NCBI RefSeq assembly: GCF_947495205.1
Contig: NZ_CANLXV010000005.1
Span: forward strand, 62,001-126,000
DNA: 64,000 bases
Source of the DNA: an uncultured Polaribacter sp.
Lineage (GTDB): Bacteria; Bacteroidota; Bacteroidia; Flavobacteriales; Flavobacteriaceae
Reading direction: 5' to 3'
Positions within the stretch are counted from its first letter, which is position 1. Each line of letters opens with the position of its first letter. The notes beneath the pieces were generated by a model. That model was not told where the DNA came from and did not search any database. It was given only the letters and a program-made list of their open reading frames with translations. The position numbers and the translations under genes were made by a program. Shown piece after piece: positions 55,163 to 63,560 of the stretch.

Positions 55163-55263
55163 GCTATTTGCTGGCAGAAAGGCTTAGCCCTGATTGAGTG
55201 GCCTGTTTGAACTCTTTTTTGCTTTTTCTGCAAAAAAAGTGAGTAACGAAAGCAGGAAATAGC
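55163..55263 (+). ncRNA. structured repeat element, copy 3 (rearranged outer helix)
   Basis: Outer stem GCTATTTGCTG (55163-55173) / CAGGAAATAGC (55253-55263), one mismatch. Inside are a small GGC-TTA-GCC hairpin, the CCTGATTGA core, an apical hairpin (ACTC and TTTTTTGC against GCAAAAAA and GAGT) and CGAAAGCAGG. CCTG can pair with CAGG where copies 1 and 2 pair GGG with CCC. It lies between fsa and menD, both minus strand, upstream of a terminator. The strand is set by the core and could be mistaken. Confidence 0.5.
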
Positions 55264-55346
55264 TTCTTATTATTGTTAATTTTTAAATTACTAATGTTTC
55301 ATTTTATGCAAATACTAAAAACCAAACACTAATTACTAAAAACTAT

Positions 55347-56000
55347 TTAGTTTCCTTTTTGGTAATCTGCTAAAAACTTAGCCAAACCACTATCTGTTAA
55401 AGGGTGTTTTAACAAACCTTCTATAGCGCTTAATGGTCCTGTCATTACATCAGATCCTAATTTTGCACAATCTATAATATGCATTGTATGACGCACAGAT
55501 GCTGCTAAAATTTCTGTTGCAAAACCATAATTGTCATAAATCTGACGAATTTCTGCAATAAGGTTTAAACCATCTGTAGAAATATCATCTAAACGCCCAA
55601 TAAATGGCGAAACATAAGTTGCACCTGCTTTTGCAGCCAATAAAGCCTGACCCGCAGAGAACACTAAAGTTACGTTGGTTTTAATACCTTTAGAAGAAAA
55701 ATATTTACACGCTTTTACACCATCTTTTATCATTGGTAATTTTACCACAATTTGCGGATTTAAAGCAGCCAAAGCTTCTCCTTCTTTTACCATTCCATCA
55801 AAATCTGTAGCAATTACTTCTGCAGAAACATCACCATCTACCAACTCGCAAATTGCTTTATAATGGTTAATAATATTTGCTGCGCCTGTAATGCCTTCTT
55901 TGGCCATTAAAGATGGGTTTGTTGTTACTCCATCTAAAATTCCCATGGCTTGGGCTTCTTCAATTTGAGCTAAATTTGCTGTGTCTATAAAAAATTTCAT
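55347..56000 (-). CDS. fsa: fructose-6-phosphate aldolase / transaldolase (TalC/Fsa type)
   Basis: A 217-aa class I aldolase of the small transaldolase family. The start MKFFIDTANLAQIEEA, GVTTNPSLMAKEG, the Schiff-base lysine in VVKLPM, TNVTLVFSAGQALLAAKAGATYVSPFIGRLDD and EILAASVRHTMHI are diagnostic. Transaldolase and fructose-6-phosphate aldolase activities cannot be separated from these motifs. A structured element lies upstream (copy 2, same strand) and another downstream (copy 3). Confidence 0.95.
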   Translation of the reverse strand: MKFFIDTANLAQIEEAQAMGILDGVTTNPSLMAKEGITGAANIINHYKAICELVDGDVSAEVIATDFDGMVKEGEALAALNPQIVVKLPMIKDGVKACKYFSSKGIKTNVTLVFSAGQALLAAKAGATYVSPFIGRLDDISTDGLNLIAEIRQIYDNYGFATEILAASVRHTMHIIDCAKLGSDVMTGPLSAIEGLLKHPLTDSGLAKFLADYQKGN

Positions 56001-56028
56001 TGTTCTATTTTAATTTGATTTTTTTTTT

Positions 56029-56122
56029 GGGCGTTTTAACGGGCTTTACACTATATCTTTTTGCTGTTTCCTGAATTGCATTCAGGAAACAGTAAAAAGG
56101 ATGTCGTTTCAATCCCTAACGC
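56029..56122 (-). ncRNA. structured repeat element, copy 2, upstream of fsa
   Basis: On the minus strand the element reads GCGTTAGGGATTGAAACG, a long apical hairpin (13-bp CTGTTTCCTGAAT/ATTCAGGAAACAG, 56064-56092), then GATATAGTGTAAAGCCCG and AACGCCC. GCGTT can pair with AACGC, and GGG with CCC. It ends 28 bp before the fsa start on the same strand. It could therefore be an fsa 5' leader or a separate small RNA. A TATCTTTG box abuts its 5' edge. Confidence 0.65.
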
Positions 56123-56129
56123 AAAGATA
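56122..56129 (-). promoter_or_regulatory. -7 promoter box TATCTTTG at the edge of RNA element copy 2
   Basis: Minus-strand match to TAnnTTTG, directly adjoining GCGTTAGGG. A start site about 7 bases downstream would begin near GGGATTG, inside the proposed outer stem. The -33 region has TTC at 21 bp instead of TTG. Confidence 0.5.
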
Positions 56130-56215
56130 GTTAGTTCTTAACAATTTTAAGAAATTAAACCACACTATTTTAAGCTTACAAGCAAAGCCATAAAATAAAG
56201 CGTATTATTACAAAA

Positions 56216-57019
56216 TTACATTTTATAATGCTTCATTAATAACCTTTGGTACCAAATATCTGGCAACAGTCGTTTTAAAACAATCGAAAATTTTTCCATA
56301 AAAGCCCCTACTTTGTAGTGAATTTTCGGATTTTTAGTATGTATAATTTTATAAACCGCTTTTGCCATAACTAACGGATTCATCCCAGAATCTACATGAG
56401 CATCCATTAAATCTAAGTTTTTTTGATAATTCTCTTTATATGCAGAATTTTCAAAAACAGGTGTATGGTACCTGCCAGCAGCAATATTGGTAGCAAAATC
56501 TCCTGGAGCAATATTTACAACGTTTATTCCAAAATTTTGCACTTCCATATTTGTGGCTTCTGTAACAGTTTCTAATGCACCTTTAGAGGCAGAATAAATA
56601 CCTCTAAAAGGCAAACCCATATAACCTGCAATAGAAGTTACATTTATAATTTTTCCAGATTTTTGCTTTCGCATTTGCGGCAAAACTGCTTTCATAACAT
56701 TTATAGCACCAAAAAAATTGGTATCAAAAACAGCTTTCATTTTTTCTACAGGTGTATCTTCTATAGCGCCAGTAATGCCCATACCTGCATTATTTACCAA
56801 AACATCTAAACGTTTTTCTTTTTTAAGCACAAAAGCTACTGCAGTTGCAATGGTGTCTTCCTTTAAAACATCTAAAGCAATTAAATTAAAATTGTAATTT
56901 TCTTGATTTTTAGGATTTCTACTTGTGCCATATACTATATTTCCTTTTTCAGTTAAAAAGGTAGCAATAGCTTTTCCTATTCCAGAAGATGCACCAGTAA
57001 TTAAAACAATTTTAGACAT
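56216..57019 (-). CDS. short-chain dehydrogenase/reductase
   Basis: A 267-aa classical SDR. Visible are the cofactor loop LITGASSGIGKAIA, NNAGMGITG, the catalytic Ser in NVTSIAGYMG and YSASKGALE with Tyr and Lys. The Arg after beta-2 (TSRNP) suggests NADP preference. Substrate unknown; similar proteins act on lipids, sugars or small alcohols. It is monocistronic, with a structured element downstream. Confidence 0.9.
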   Translation of the reverse strand: MSKIVLITGASSGIGKAIATFLTEKGNIVYGTSRNPKNQENYNFNLIALDVLKEDTIATAVAFVLKKEKRLDVLVNNAGMGITGAIEDTPVEKMKAVFDTNFFGAINVMKAVLPQMRKQKSGKIINVTSIAGYMGLPFRGIYSASKGALETVTEATNMEVQNFGINVVNIAPGDFATNIAAGRYHTPVFENSAYKENYQKNLDLMDAHVDSGMNPLVMAKAVYKIIHTKNPKIHYKVGAFMEKFSIVLKRLLPDIWYQRLLMKHYKM

Positions 57020-57106
57020 ACCATTAAGTTTAAAGTAAAACTGTAAAGTTAAAAAGTTAAAGTGAAAGAAATAGTTTTGATAACGAAACTTTAGGGCACA
57101 AAAAAT

Positions 57107-57200
57107 GGCAAGCTACCTACATCACACTGCTACAACCTAATACCTTTGCTGCATTCCTGCCCTGGAGGATTCAAAGGGAGCTAGTTGTGTAGAACTTGCC
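57107..57200 (-). ncRNA. ffs: signal recognition particle RNA (4.5S-like)
   Basis: The minus-strand transcript has 5' GGCAAG paired with 3' CTTGCC and the universal SRP loop region CCAGGGCAGGAATGCAGC. This is the small bacterial SRP RNA form found in Bacteroidetes, about 94 nt, which binds Ffh and works with FtsY. A near-perfect promoter lies directly upstream (57205-57234), and a T-run (complement of 57101-57106) follows for termination. Confidence 0.92.
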
Positions 57201-57204
57201 GCTG

Positions 57205-57234
57205 CAAATTTACAATCTTATTTGATTTAAACAA
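57205..57234 (-). promoter_or_regulatory. SRP RNA promoter (TTG-N19-TAAATTTG)
   Basis: On the minus strand a -33 TTG (57232-57234) and -7 TAAATTTG (57205-57212) are 19 bases apart, a near-ideal Bacteroidetes promoter. The -7 box ends 4-5 bases before the SRP RNA 5' end. Confidence 0.85.
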
Positions 57235-57347
57235 TTAAAAAAAGATTAATTTTTTTGTAACATTTTTAATTTATTGAATACTAATATTTTGTTTTGGATA
57301 GCTTTCTAAAAAAGTTAAAAAAAAATATGCTATCTCAACGAAATGAA

Positions 57348-57355
57348 TATATTTG
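57348..57355 (+). promoter_or_regulatory. -7 promoter box TATATTTG of the DUF4199 gene
   Basis: Plus-strand TAnnTTTG, 25 bp before the ATG at 57381. No clear TTG at -33. Confidence 0.4.
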
Positions 57356-57380
57356 TATAACTAACTAAAATTTTATTAAA

Positions 57381-57902
57381 ATGGAAAATCAAGCTAATAG
57401 TAAAAGTATTATTTTAAACTACGGATTGTATTTAGGGTTGGCAGTAGTAATAATATCTCTTGTTAAATATGCAATGGGTGCTTTATACACGCAAGAATAT
57501 TATTCTGGCATTATAGGTTTTGCACTAATGATTGCTTTTGTAGTGCTTGGTATTAAAAAATTTAAAACAGACAATGGCGGCTTTCTTTCTTTTGGACAAG
57601 CTGTAAAAGTTGGTATAGGAGTTGCTATGATTGCAGCTGTAATAAATGTGGTGTATATTTATTTATTAGCTAACTTTATAGAACCAGATTTTGCTGTAAA
57701 CACCGTAGAGGCACAAAAAACAATGATGGCAGATTCTTTTGGCATGACAGAAGGACAAATTGAAGAAGCAACTAAAAGTTCTTTAGAAAATTTTAATTTA
57801 AGTTTACTAGGCGGCGCTTTAATTGGGAATCTTTTTATTGGCGGTGTTATATCTTTAATTGCTGGCGCAATTATGAAAAAATCTGAAGAAGAAACCTACT
57901 AA
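57381..57902 (+). CDS. DUF4199-family membrane protein
   Basis: A 173-aa protein with four hydrophobic helices (about 11-27, 38-55, 71-95, 142-165) and the family segment GGFLSFGQAVKVGIGVAMIAAV. DUF4199 proteins are Bacteroidetes membrane proteins of unknown function, and in this phylum usually lie upstream of a dolichol-phosphate-mannose-synthase-like glycosyltransferase, as here. Co-transcription with the GT2 gene (85 bp away) is likely. Confidence 0.88.
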   Translation: MENQANSKSIILNYGLYLGLAVVIISLVKYAMGALYTQEYYSGIIGFALMIAFVVLGIKKFKTDNGGFLSFGQAVKVGIGVAMIAAVINVVYIYLLANFIEPDFAVNTVEAQKTMMADSFGMTEGQIEEATKSSLENFNLSLLGGALIGNLFIGGVISLIAGAIMKKSEEETY

Positions 57903-57987
57903 AAAGAAAGTTTAAAAGTTTTAAAAACAAAAAGTTTTATTAGTACTTAAGCACTTTGTAATTAAAAACTTTACAACTTAAAATAAT

Positions 57988-58944
57988 ATGGATATTTCAA
58001 TTGTAATTCCGCTTTTAAACGAGGCAGAATCTTTACAAGAATTACACGATTGGATTGCAAAAGTTATGCAATCCAATCGTTATTTATATGAAATTATTTT
58101 TATTGATGATGGTAGTACAGATACTTCTTGGCAAGTTATTGAAAAACTATCGCAAAAAAACAACTCCGTAAAAGGCATTCGTTTTCAAAGAAACTTTGGT
58201 AAATCACAAGCTTTAGATGCAGGTTTTGCCATGGCAAAAGGTGCTGTAGTAATTACTATGGATGCAGATTTGCAAGACAATCCAGAGGAAATACCAGAAC
58301 TATACGATTTAATTATCAAAGATAATTTCGACTTAATTTCTGGCTGGAAAAAGAAAAGATATGACAATGTTATTACTAAAAACATACCGTCTAAACTATT
58401 TAACGCTGCTGCCAGAAAAACATCTGGTTTAAAATTGCACGATTTTAATTGTGGTTTAAAAGCCTATAAAAACCAAGTAATTAAAGCCGTAAAAGTTAGC
58501 GGAGAAATGCACAGATACATTCCTGTTTTAGCTAAAAACGAAGGCTACACAAAAATAGGAGAAAAAGTAGTGCAACACCAAGCAAGAAAATACGGAGAAA
58601 CTAAATTTGGTATGGATCGTTTTGTAAACGGTTTTCTAGATTTAATTACCATTTCTTTTTTATCTAAATTTGGTAAAAGACCTATGCATTTCTTTGGCCT
58701 TTGGGGTACTTTTATGTTTTTATTTGGTACATTTTCTGCTCTTTATATTGGTATTCTAAAACTGTATAAAGTTTACAATGGCATAAAAACAATATTGGTT
58801 ACAGACAATCCTTGGTTTTATATTGCATTAACTTCTATGATTTTAGGTACTTTATTGTTTTTAGCCGGTTTTATAGGTGAACTTATTATTAAAACCAAAA
58901 ACAGTGAAAAACACTACAGTATTAAAGAAAAACTAAACTTGTAA
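57988..58944 (+). CDS. GT2 polyprenyl-phosphate glycosyltransferase (DPM1/GtrB-like)
   Basis: A 318-aa membrane glycosyltransferase that should transfer a sugar from a nucleotide sugar to undecaprenyl phosphate. The GT-A fold has SIVIPLLNEAESLQEL, IFIDDGSTD and DADLQDNPEE with its DxD metal site. The acceptor-region KKRYDNVITKNIPSKLFNAA and two C-terminal membrane helices (about 232-255, 267-290) match GtrB-like proteins. The donor sugar cannot be read. A phosphohexomutase follows 56 bp later. Confidence 0.9.
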   Translation: MDISIVIPLLNEAESLQELHDWIAKVMQSNRYLYEIIFIDDGSTDTSWQVIEKLSQKNNSVKGIRFQRNFGKSQALDAGFAMAKGAVVITMDADLQDNPEEIPELYDLIIKDNFDLISGWKKKRYDNVITKNIPSKLFNAAARKTSGLKLHDFNCGLKAYKNQVIKAVKVSGEMHRYIPVLAKNEGYTKIGEKVVQHQARKYGETKFGMDRFVNGFLDLITISFLSKFGKRPMHFFGLWGTFMFLFGTFSALYIGILKLYKVYNGIKTILVTDNPWFYIALTSMILGTLLFLAGFIGELIIKTKNSEKHYSIKEKLNL

Positions 58945-59000
58945 ATTATATCTTTGTATCTTGAGAGAAAATTATAATAAACTTTTATCAAACTAAAAAA

Positions 59001-60716
59001 ATGAGCGAAATTTTAGACAAAGCAAAACAGTGGCTATCCCCAACTTTTGATGCAGAAACGCAACAAGAAGTACAGCAATTAATTAATGAAAACTCCGCAG
59101 ATTTAGCTGATAGATTTTATAAAGATATGGAGTTTGGTACTGGTGGTATGCGTGGCATTATGGGCGCAGGAACCAATAGAATTAATAAATATACTTTAGG
59201 AAGAGCAACACAAGGTTTGTCTAATTACTTGTTAGAAAATGTAGAAAAAGCACAAAAAAGTGTTGTAATTGCTTATGATTGCAGACATAATAGCAAATCA
59301 TTTGCAAAAGTTGTAGCAAATATATTATCTGCAAATGGTATAAAAGTTTTTTTGTTTGATGATTTAAGAGCTACACCAGAATTATCTTTTGCTGTTCGTT
59401 ACTTAAAGTGTGATGCTGGTATCGTTTTAACTGCCTCTCACAATCCGCCAGAATATAATGGTTATAAAGTGTATTGGGCAGATGGCGGACAAATTGTGCC
59501 ACCACACGACCATGGAATTATTAGCAAAGTAAATACTTTAGATTTTTCTGAAATTAACTTTAATGCCAATGAAGATTTAATAGAAATAATTGGTGCAGAT
59601 GTAGATAAAGCTTTTATAGCTGCTTCTGTTAAAAATGGCTCTTTATCAGATAAAATTGAACGTAAAAACTTAAAAATTGTATTTACTTCTTTACACGGAA
59701 CATCTATTATGTCTGTGCCAGATGCTTTAAAAAATGCAGGTTATACAGATGTGCATATTGTAGAAGAACAAAGCAAGCCAAATGGCGATTTTCCTACAGT
59801 AAAATCTCCAAATCCAGAAGAACCAGAAGCTTTAGAAATGGCTACAAATTTAGCTCATAAAATTGGAGCAGATATTGTAATTGGTACAGATCCAGATTGT
59901 GATAGATTAGGTGTTGCTGTTAGAGATTTAGATGGCAATATGAAGTTAATGAACGGGAACCAAACCATGGTGGTTATGACCAATTTTTTACTAAAAAAAT
60001 GGCAAGAAGAAAATAAATTAAACGGAAAACAATTTGTTGGTTCTACAATAGTTTCTACAGAATTGGTAAATGAAGTTGCTGCAAGCTACAACGTACAAAC
60101 CAAAGTAGGTTTAACAGGTTTTAAATGGATTGCTAAAATGGTAAGAGATTTTCCTGAATTAAATTTTATTGGCGGTGGAGAAGAAAGTTTTGGATACATG
60201 GTTGGCGATTTTGTGAGAGATAAAGATGCAGTTACTGCTACTTTATTGGCTTGTGAAGTAGCCGCTTATGCAAAACAAAGCGGAAGTTCTTTTTATGAGG
60301 AATTGTTACAAATTTACACGAGAAATAATTTTTATAAAGAACATTTAATTTCTATTACCAAAAAAGGAATGGATGGTGCTGCAGAAATACAACAAATGTT
60401 AAGCGATATGCGTAACAATCCTATTACAGAAATTGATGGAGAAAAAATAGCAACTCTTTCTGACTACAATAGTTCTATGAAAAGAAATTTAATTACTGGT
60501 GAAGAAAGTAATATAGATTTACCTAAGTCTAATGTGTTAATCTATCAGACAGAAAAAGGTACAAGAATTGCAGCAAGACCAAGTGGAACAGAACCAAAAA
60601 TTAAATTCTATTTTAGCGTTAATACAGCTTTAGACACTAAAGAAAATGCTCTAAAAGTTGAAGCCGAATTAGATGCTAAAATTCAGCGAATTATTAAAGA
60701 AATGAAATTGAATTAA
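59001..60716 (+). CDS. phosphohexomutase (phosphoglucomutase/phosphomannomutase family)
   Basis: A 571-aa alpha-D-phosphohexomutase, similar in length to PgcA/PGM2-type enzymes. The active-site serine is in LTASHNPPEYNGYKVYW, the metal loop is GTDPDCDRLGV, the sugar loop is GGGEESFGYMVGD and the phosphate-binding loop is RPSGTEPKIKFY. It probably interconverts glucose 1- and 6-phosphate for nucleotide-sugar synthesis. It overlaps the ABC transporter start by one base (TAATG), so they are co-translated. Confidence 0.93.
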   Translation: MSEILDKAKQWLSPTFDAETQQEVQQLINENSADLADRFYKDMEFGTGGMRGIMGAGTNRINKYTLGRATQGLSNYLLENVEKAQKSVVIAYDCRHNSKSFAKVVANILSANGIKVFLFDDLRATPELSFAVRYLKCDAGIVLTASHNPPEYNGYKVYWADGGQIVPPHDHGIISKVNTLDFSEINFNANEDLIEIIGADVDKAFIAASVKNGSLSDKIERKNLKIVFTSLHGTSIMSVPDALKNAGYTDVHIVEEQSKPNGDFPTVKSPNPEEPEALEMATNLAHKIGADIVIGTDPDCDRLGVAVRDLDGNMKLMNGNQTMVVMTNFLLKKWQEENKLNGKQFVGSTIVSTELVNEVAASYNVQTKVGLTGFKWIAKMVRDFPELNFIGGGEESFGYMVGDFVRDKDAVTATLLACEVAAYAKQSGSSFYEELLQIYTRNNFYKEHLISITKKGMDGAAEIQQMLSDMRNNPITEIDGEKIATLSDYNSSMKRNLITGEESNIDLPKSNVLIYQTEKGTRIAARPSGTEPKIKFYFSVNTALDTKENALKVEAELDAKIQRIIKEMKLN

Positions 60717-62545
60717 TGGGCTATTTTAAAGATATTTTAAAATATGAAAGGAAGTATAGAAAATTTACAGTTTTAAATATTGGCTTTAATATATTGTACG
60801 CTGTATTTAATGTACTTTCCGTTTTAGCATTTATACCCGTTTTAAATATTCTTTTTGGAAAATCAGAAAAAGTTACGCAAAAACCAATTTACCAAGGAAT
60901 TAGTGATATTGGAGAGTATTTAGAAGGCAATTTTAATTATTTTATTTCTAATAAAATTACAGAAGAAGGAGAAATAAATGTGCTTCTATTTGTTTGTTTG
61001 CTATCACTTTCCTTATTTTTTTTAAAAAATCTTTTTAGATATTTAGCCTCTTATGTAATTACATTTTTAAGAACAGGTATTGTAAGAGATTTAAGAAACA
61101 ATCTGTATCATAAAATTGTTAGACTACCTATTTCTTACTTTTCAGAAAAAAGAAAAGGAGACATTATTGCGCGCATGACTGCAGATGTGCAAGAAGTAGA
61201 AAGTAGTATTTTAACAGCCATAGAAACTTTAGTTAGAGAACCGTTAACGGTTATTATTTCTATATCTATTATGCTATTTATAAGTGTAAAACTAACACTC
61301 TTTGTTTTTATATTATTACCCGTTTCTGGTTTTATTATCTCATCAATCAGTAAAAAATTAAAATCTAATTCCGTAAAAGCACAAAAAGAAACAGGTAACT
61401 TTTTATCATTTATAGAAGAAACTTTAACAGGTTTAAGAATTATAAAAGGATTTAATGCTGAAAAAATTATTGAGAAAAAATTTAATGACTCTACAGAGAA
61501 TTTTAAAAAACTAACCAATAATGTTTTCCTAAGACAAAAATTAGCTTCGCCCATGAGCGAATTTTTAGGTTCAGCTACCATAATTACCATTCTTTGGTTT
61601 GGAGGTACAGATGTTTTAGAAAATACAAGTTCTTTAAAAGCTGGTAAATTTATGGGGTACATTGTACTATTTTATACCGTTTTAAACCCAATAAAGTTAA
61701 TTACCACAACTTTTTACAACATACAAAAAGGAGAAGCTTCTGCAGAACGAATTATGGAAGTTTTAAATACACAAAATGATATTGAAGAGAAAGAAAATGC
61801 GATTGTAAAAAAAGAGTTTAACCAACAAATTACCTTTAAAAACATTTCTTTTAAATATAAAGATGATTACGTTTTAAAAGATTTTTCTTTAACAATTAAT
61901 AAAGGAGAAACTGTTGCATTAGTCGGGCAATCTGGTAGTGGAAAATCTACTTTAGCAAACTTAATTACGCGTTTTTACGATGTGAATAAAGGTGAAGTAT
62001 TAATTGATGGCGAAAACATTAAAAATATTACAAAAACATCTTTACGAGATTTAATGGGTATTGTTTCTCAAGATTCTATTTTATTTAATGATAGTATTGC
62101 AAATAATATAAAATTAGGATCGCAAAATGCCAGTGACAATGCTGTTTTAGAAGCATCTAAAATTGCTAATGCAGATGAGTTTATTCAGAATTTACCAGAA
62201 AAATATAATTCTAATATTGGAGATAGTGGTAATACTCTTTCTGGCGGACAAAAACAGCGTTTATCTATTGCCAGAGCAGTGCTCAAAAATCCACCAATAA
62301 TGATTCTTGACGAGGCAACCTCTGCATTAGACACAGAATCTGAACAATTGGTGCAAATTGCTTTAGAAAAGATGATGCTAAACAGAACTTCTTTAGTTAT
62401 TGCGCATAGATTATCTACCATACAAAAAGCAGATAAAATTATTGTAATGCAAAAAGGTAAAATTGTAGAACAAGGCAAGCATGATGAATTATTGGCTAAA
62501 AAAGGCGAATACTTTAAGCTAGTTAACATGCAATCTTTAAGTTAA
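60716..62545 (+). CDS. ABC exporter, fused permease-ATPase (MsbA-like)
   Basis: A 609-aa half-transporter. Residues about 15-320 hold six helices of a type I exporter permease with ADVQEVESSI; residues 370-609 are the ATPase: Walker A VGQSGSGKSTL, Q-loop MGIVSQDSILF, signature LSGGQKQRLSIA, Walker B IMILDEATSALD and H-loop VIAHRLST. It should act as a homodimer. Adjacency to the glycosyltransferase and mutase favours export of a lipid-linked glycan or lipid, but that is inference. Confidence 0.93.
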   Translation: MGYFKDILKYERKYRKFTVLNIGFNILYAVFNVLSVLAFIPVLNILFGKSEKVTQKPIYQGISDIGEYLEGNFNYFISNKITEEGEINVLLFVCLLSLSLFFLKNLFRYLASYVITFLRTGIVRDLRNNLYHKIVRLPISYFSEKRKGDIIARMTADVQEVESSILTAIETLVREPLTVIISISIMLFISVKLTLFVFILLPVSGFIISSISKKLKSNSVKAQKETGNFLSFIEETLTGLRIIKGFNAEKIIEKKFNDSTENFKKLTNNVFLRQKLASPMSEFLGSATIITILWFGGTDVLENTSSLKAGKFMGYIVLFYTVLNPIKLITTTFYNIQKGEASAERIMEVLNTQNDIEEKENAIVKKEFNQQITFKNISFKYKDDYVLKDFSLTINKGETVALVGQSGSGKSTLANLITRFYDVNKGEVLIDGENIKNITKTSLRDLMGIVSQDSILFNDSIANNIKLGSQNASDNAVLEASKIANADEFIQNLPEKYNSNIGDSGNTLSGGQKQRLSIARAVLKNPPIMILDEATSALDTESEQLVQIALEKMMLNRTSLVIAHRLSTIQKADKIIVMQKGKIVEQGKHDELLAKKGEYFKLVNMQSLS

Positions 62546-62621
62546 TAGACGTAACTTATCAATATATAATAAAACTAAAATAAGCTTGTAAAAGTTTTAT
62601 TTTACACAAAATAAAGAAACA

Positions 62622-62669
62622 AAAAAACGGTTTATTGCATTCGATATGGAATACAATAAACCGTTTTTT
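62622..62669. terminator. bidirectional terminator after the ABC gene
   Basis: A 16-bp stem AAAAAACGGTTTATTG / CAATAAACCGTTTTTT around a 16-base loop, between the converging ABC exporter and DUF5777 genes with T-runs in both directions. Confidence 0.92.
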
Positions 62670-62696
62670 AATTAAAAGTTATTTTATTTTCAGCTA

Positions 62697-63557
62697 TTAA
62701 AAAGTTCTAGAAAGGTTAAATCCTAAATGAATATCTCCGCCAAAGAAATCTCCAGTAGTTTCTGTAATAAAAGCTTTTTCTACCATTCTTCTAGAATTGG
62801 CTAAAATAATCTGAAAAACATGACCACCTGTTTCAATATCAATACCAAAAGCCAAAGAATTTGTAGCATCTATAGATTTTAACTTATCAAATTGAGGAAA
62901 ATATTCTGCATTTAAAGAAACTCTTTTATTTAATTTGACTCTAGTACCAATACCCAAAGCAAAAATATCATGAGGATCATCAAAAATAGCAGTTAAGTTT
63001 CTATGCACATATGTTGGTGTTAATTGAAAAGATAACGAAGAATTTATTTTTTTTGCAATTAAAACCTGTGCAGTGTAAAACAAACTCTCTACAAAACTAC
63101 GCTCAAAACCTGGTATTGCTTTTTGACTTTTAGCTGCAATACTACCAAATAAAGAAACTGCAACGGGAAAAGAATTTGCCCCAGTTTTTTGCTTTAATAA
63201 ACTATATTTTAAAAAACCTTCATACGTTTTCTCTACACTTGCTCTACTTAAACCTGCCGTTAAATTATCTGACAAACCATACTCAAAAGAAAAACGAATA
63301 TTAGAAATATCTAAACCAAATAAGTCTTCTATACCTGTGTTTATTGCACCAAACCTATGTGCAATAATAAATTCTAATTCTTTGTTTTTACGGTTTTCTA
63401 CAGAATGACCGTTTACAATTCTGGTGCCTTTAAAAGTTGCGGTTACAACATTTTCTGTCTCTGGTGTTTCTGCATCTAGAAGATCTAATAAATCGTCTTG
63501 TGCTGCTAGGTGGTAACTAAATAAAGTTAAAAAAGTAAAGGTTAGTATTTTTTTCAT
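62697..63557 (-). CDS. DUF5777-family outer-membrane beta-barrel-like protein
   Basis: A 286-aa exported protein with a signal peptide (about 1-19, ending LAAQ) and a barrel of alternating strands, e.g. NIRFSFEYGLSDNLTAGLSRAS and FALGIGTRVKLNKRVSLNAEYFPQF, ending in an aromatic residue (SRTF). It matches the DUF5777 family, which in Bacteroidetes is generally next to YceI-family genes, as here. Its function is unknown. It follows the YceI gene by 3 bp and is probably co-transcribed. Confidence 0.88.
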   Translation of the reverse strand: MKKILTFTFLTLFSYHLAAQDDLLDLLDAETPETENVVTATFKGTRIVNGHSVENRKNKELEFIIAHRFGAINTGIEDLFGLDISNIRFSFEYGLSDNLTAGLSRASVEKTYEGFLKYSLLKQKTGANSFPVAVSLFGSIAAKSQKAIPGFERSFVESLFYTAQVLIAKKINSSLSFQLTPTYVHRNLTAIFDDPHDIFALGIGTRVKLNKRVSLNAEYFPQFDKLKSIDATNSLAFGIDIETGGHVFQIILANSRRMVEKAFITETTGDFFGGDIHLGFNLSRTF

Positions 63558-63560
63558 GTG

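Noticed and set aside
57107..57200. tRNA or tmRNA at the hairpin-rich spacer
   Set aside because: There is no cloverleaf or CCA end; the CCAGGGCAGGAATGCAGC loop and paired ends identify SRP RNA.
61135..61662. 175-codon minus-strand frame inside the ABC exporter gene
   Set aside because: The permease and ATPase on the plus strand are unmistakable; the antisense frame shows no domain and no promoter.
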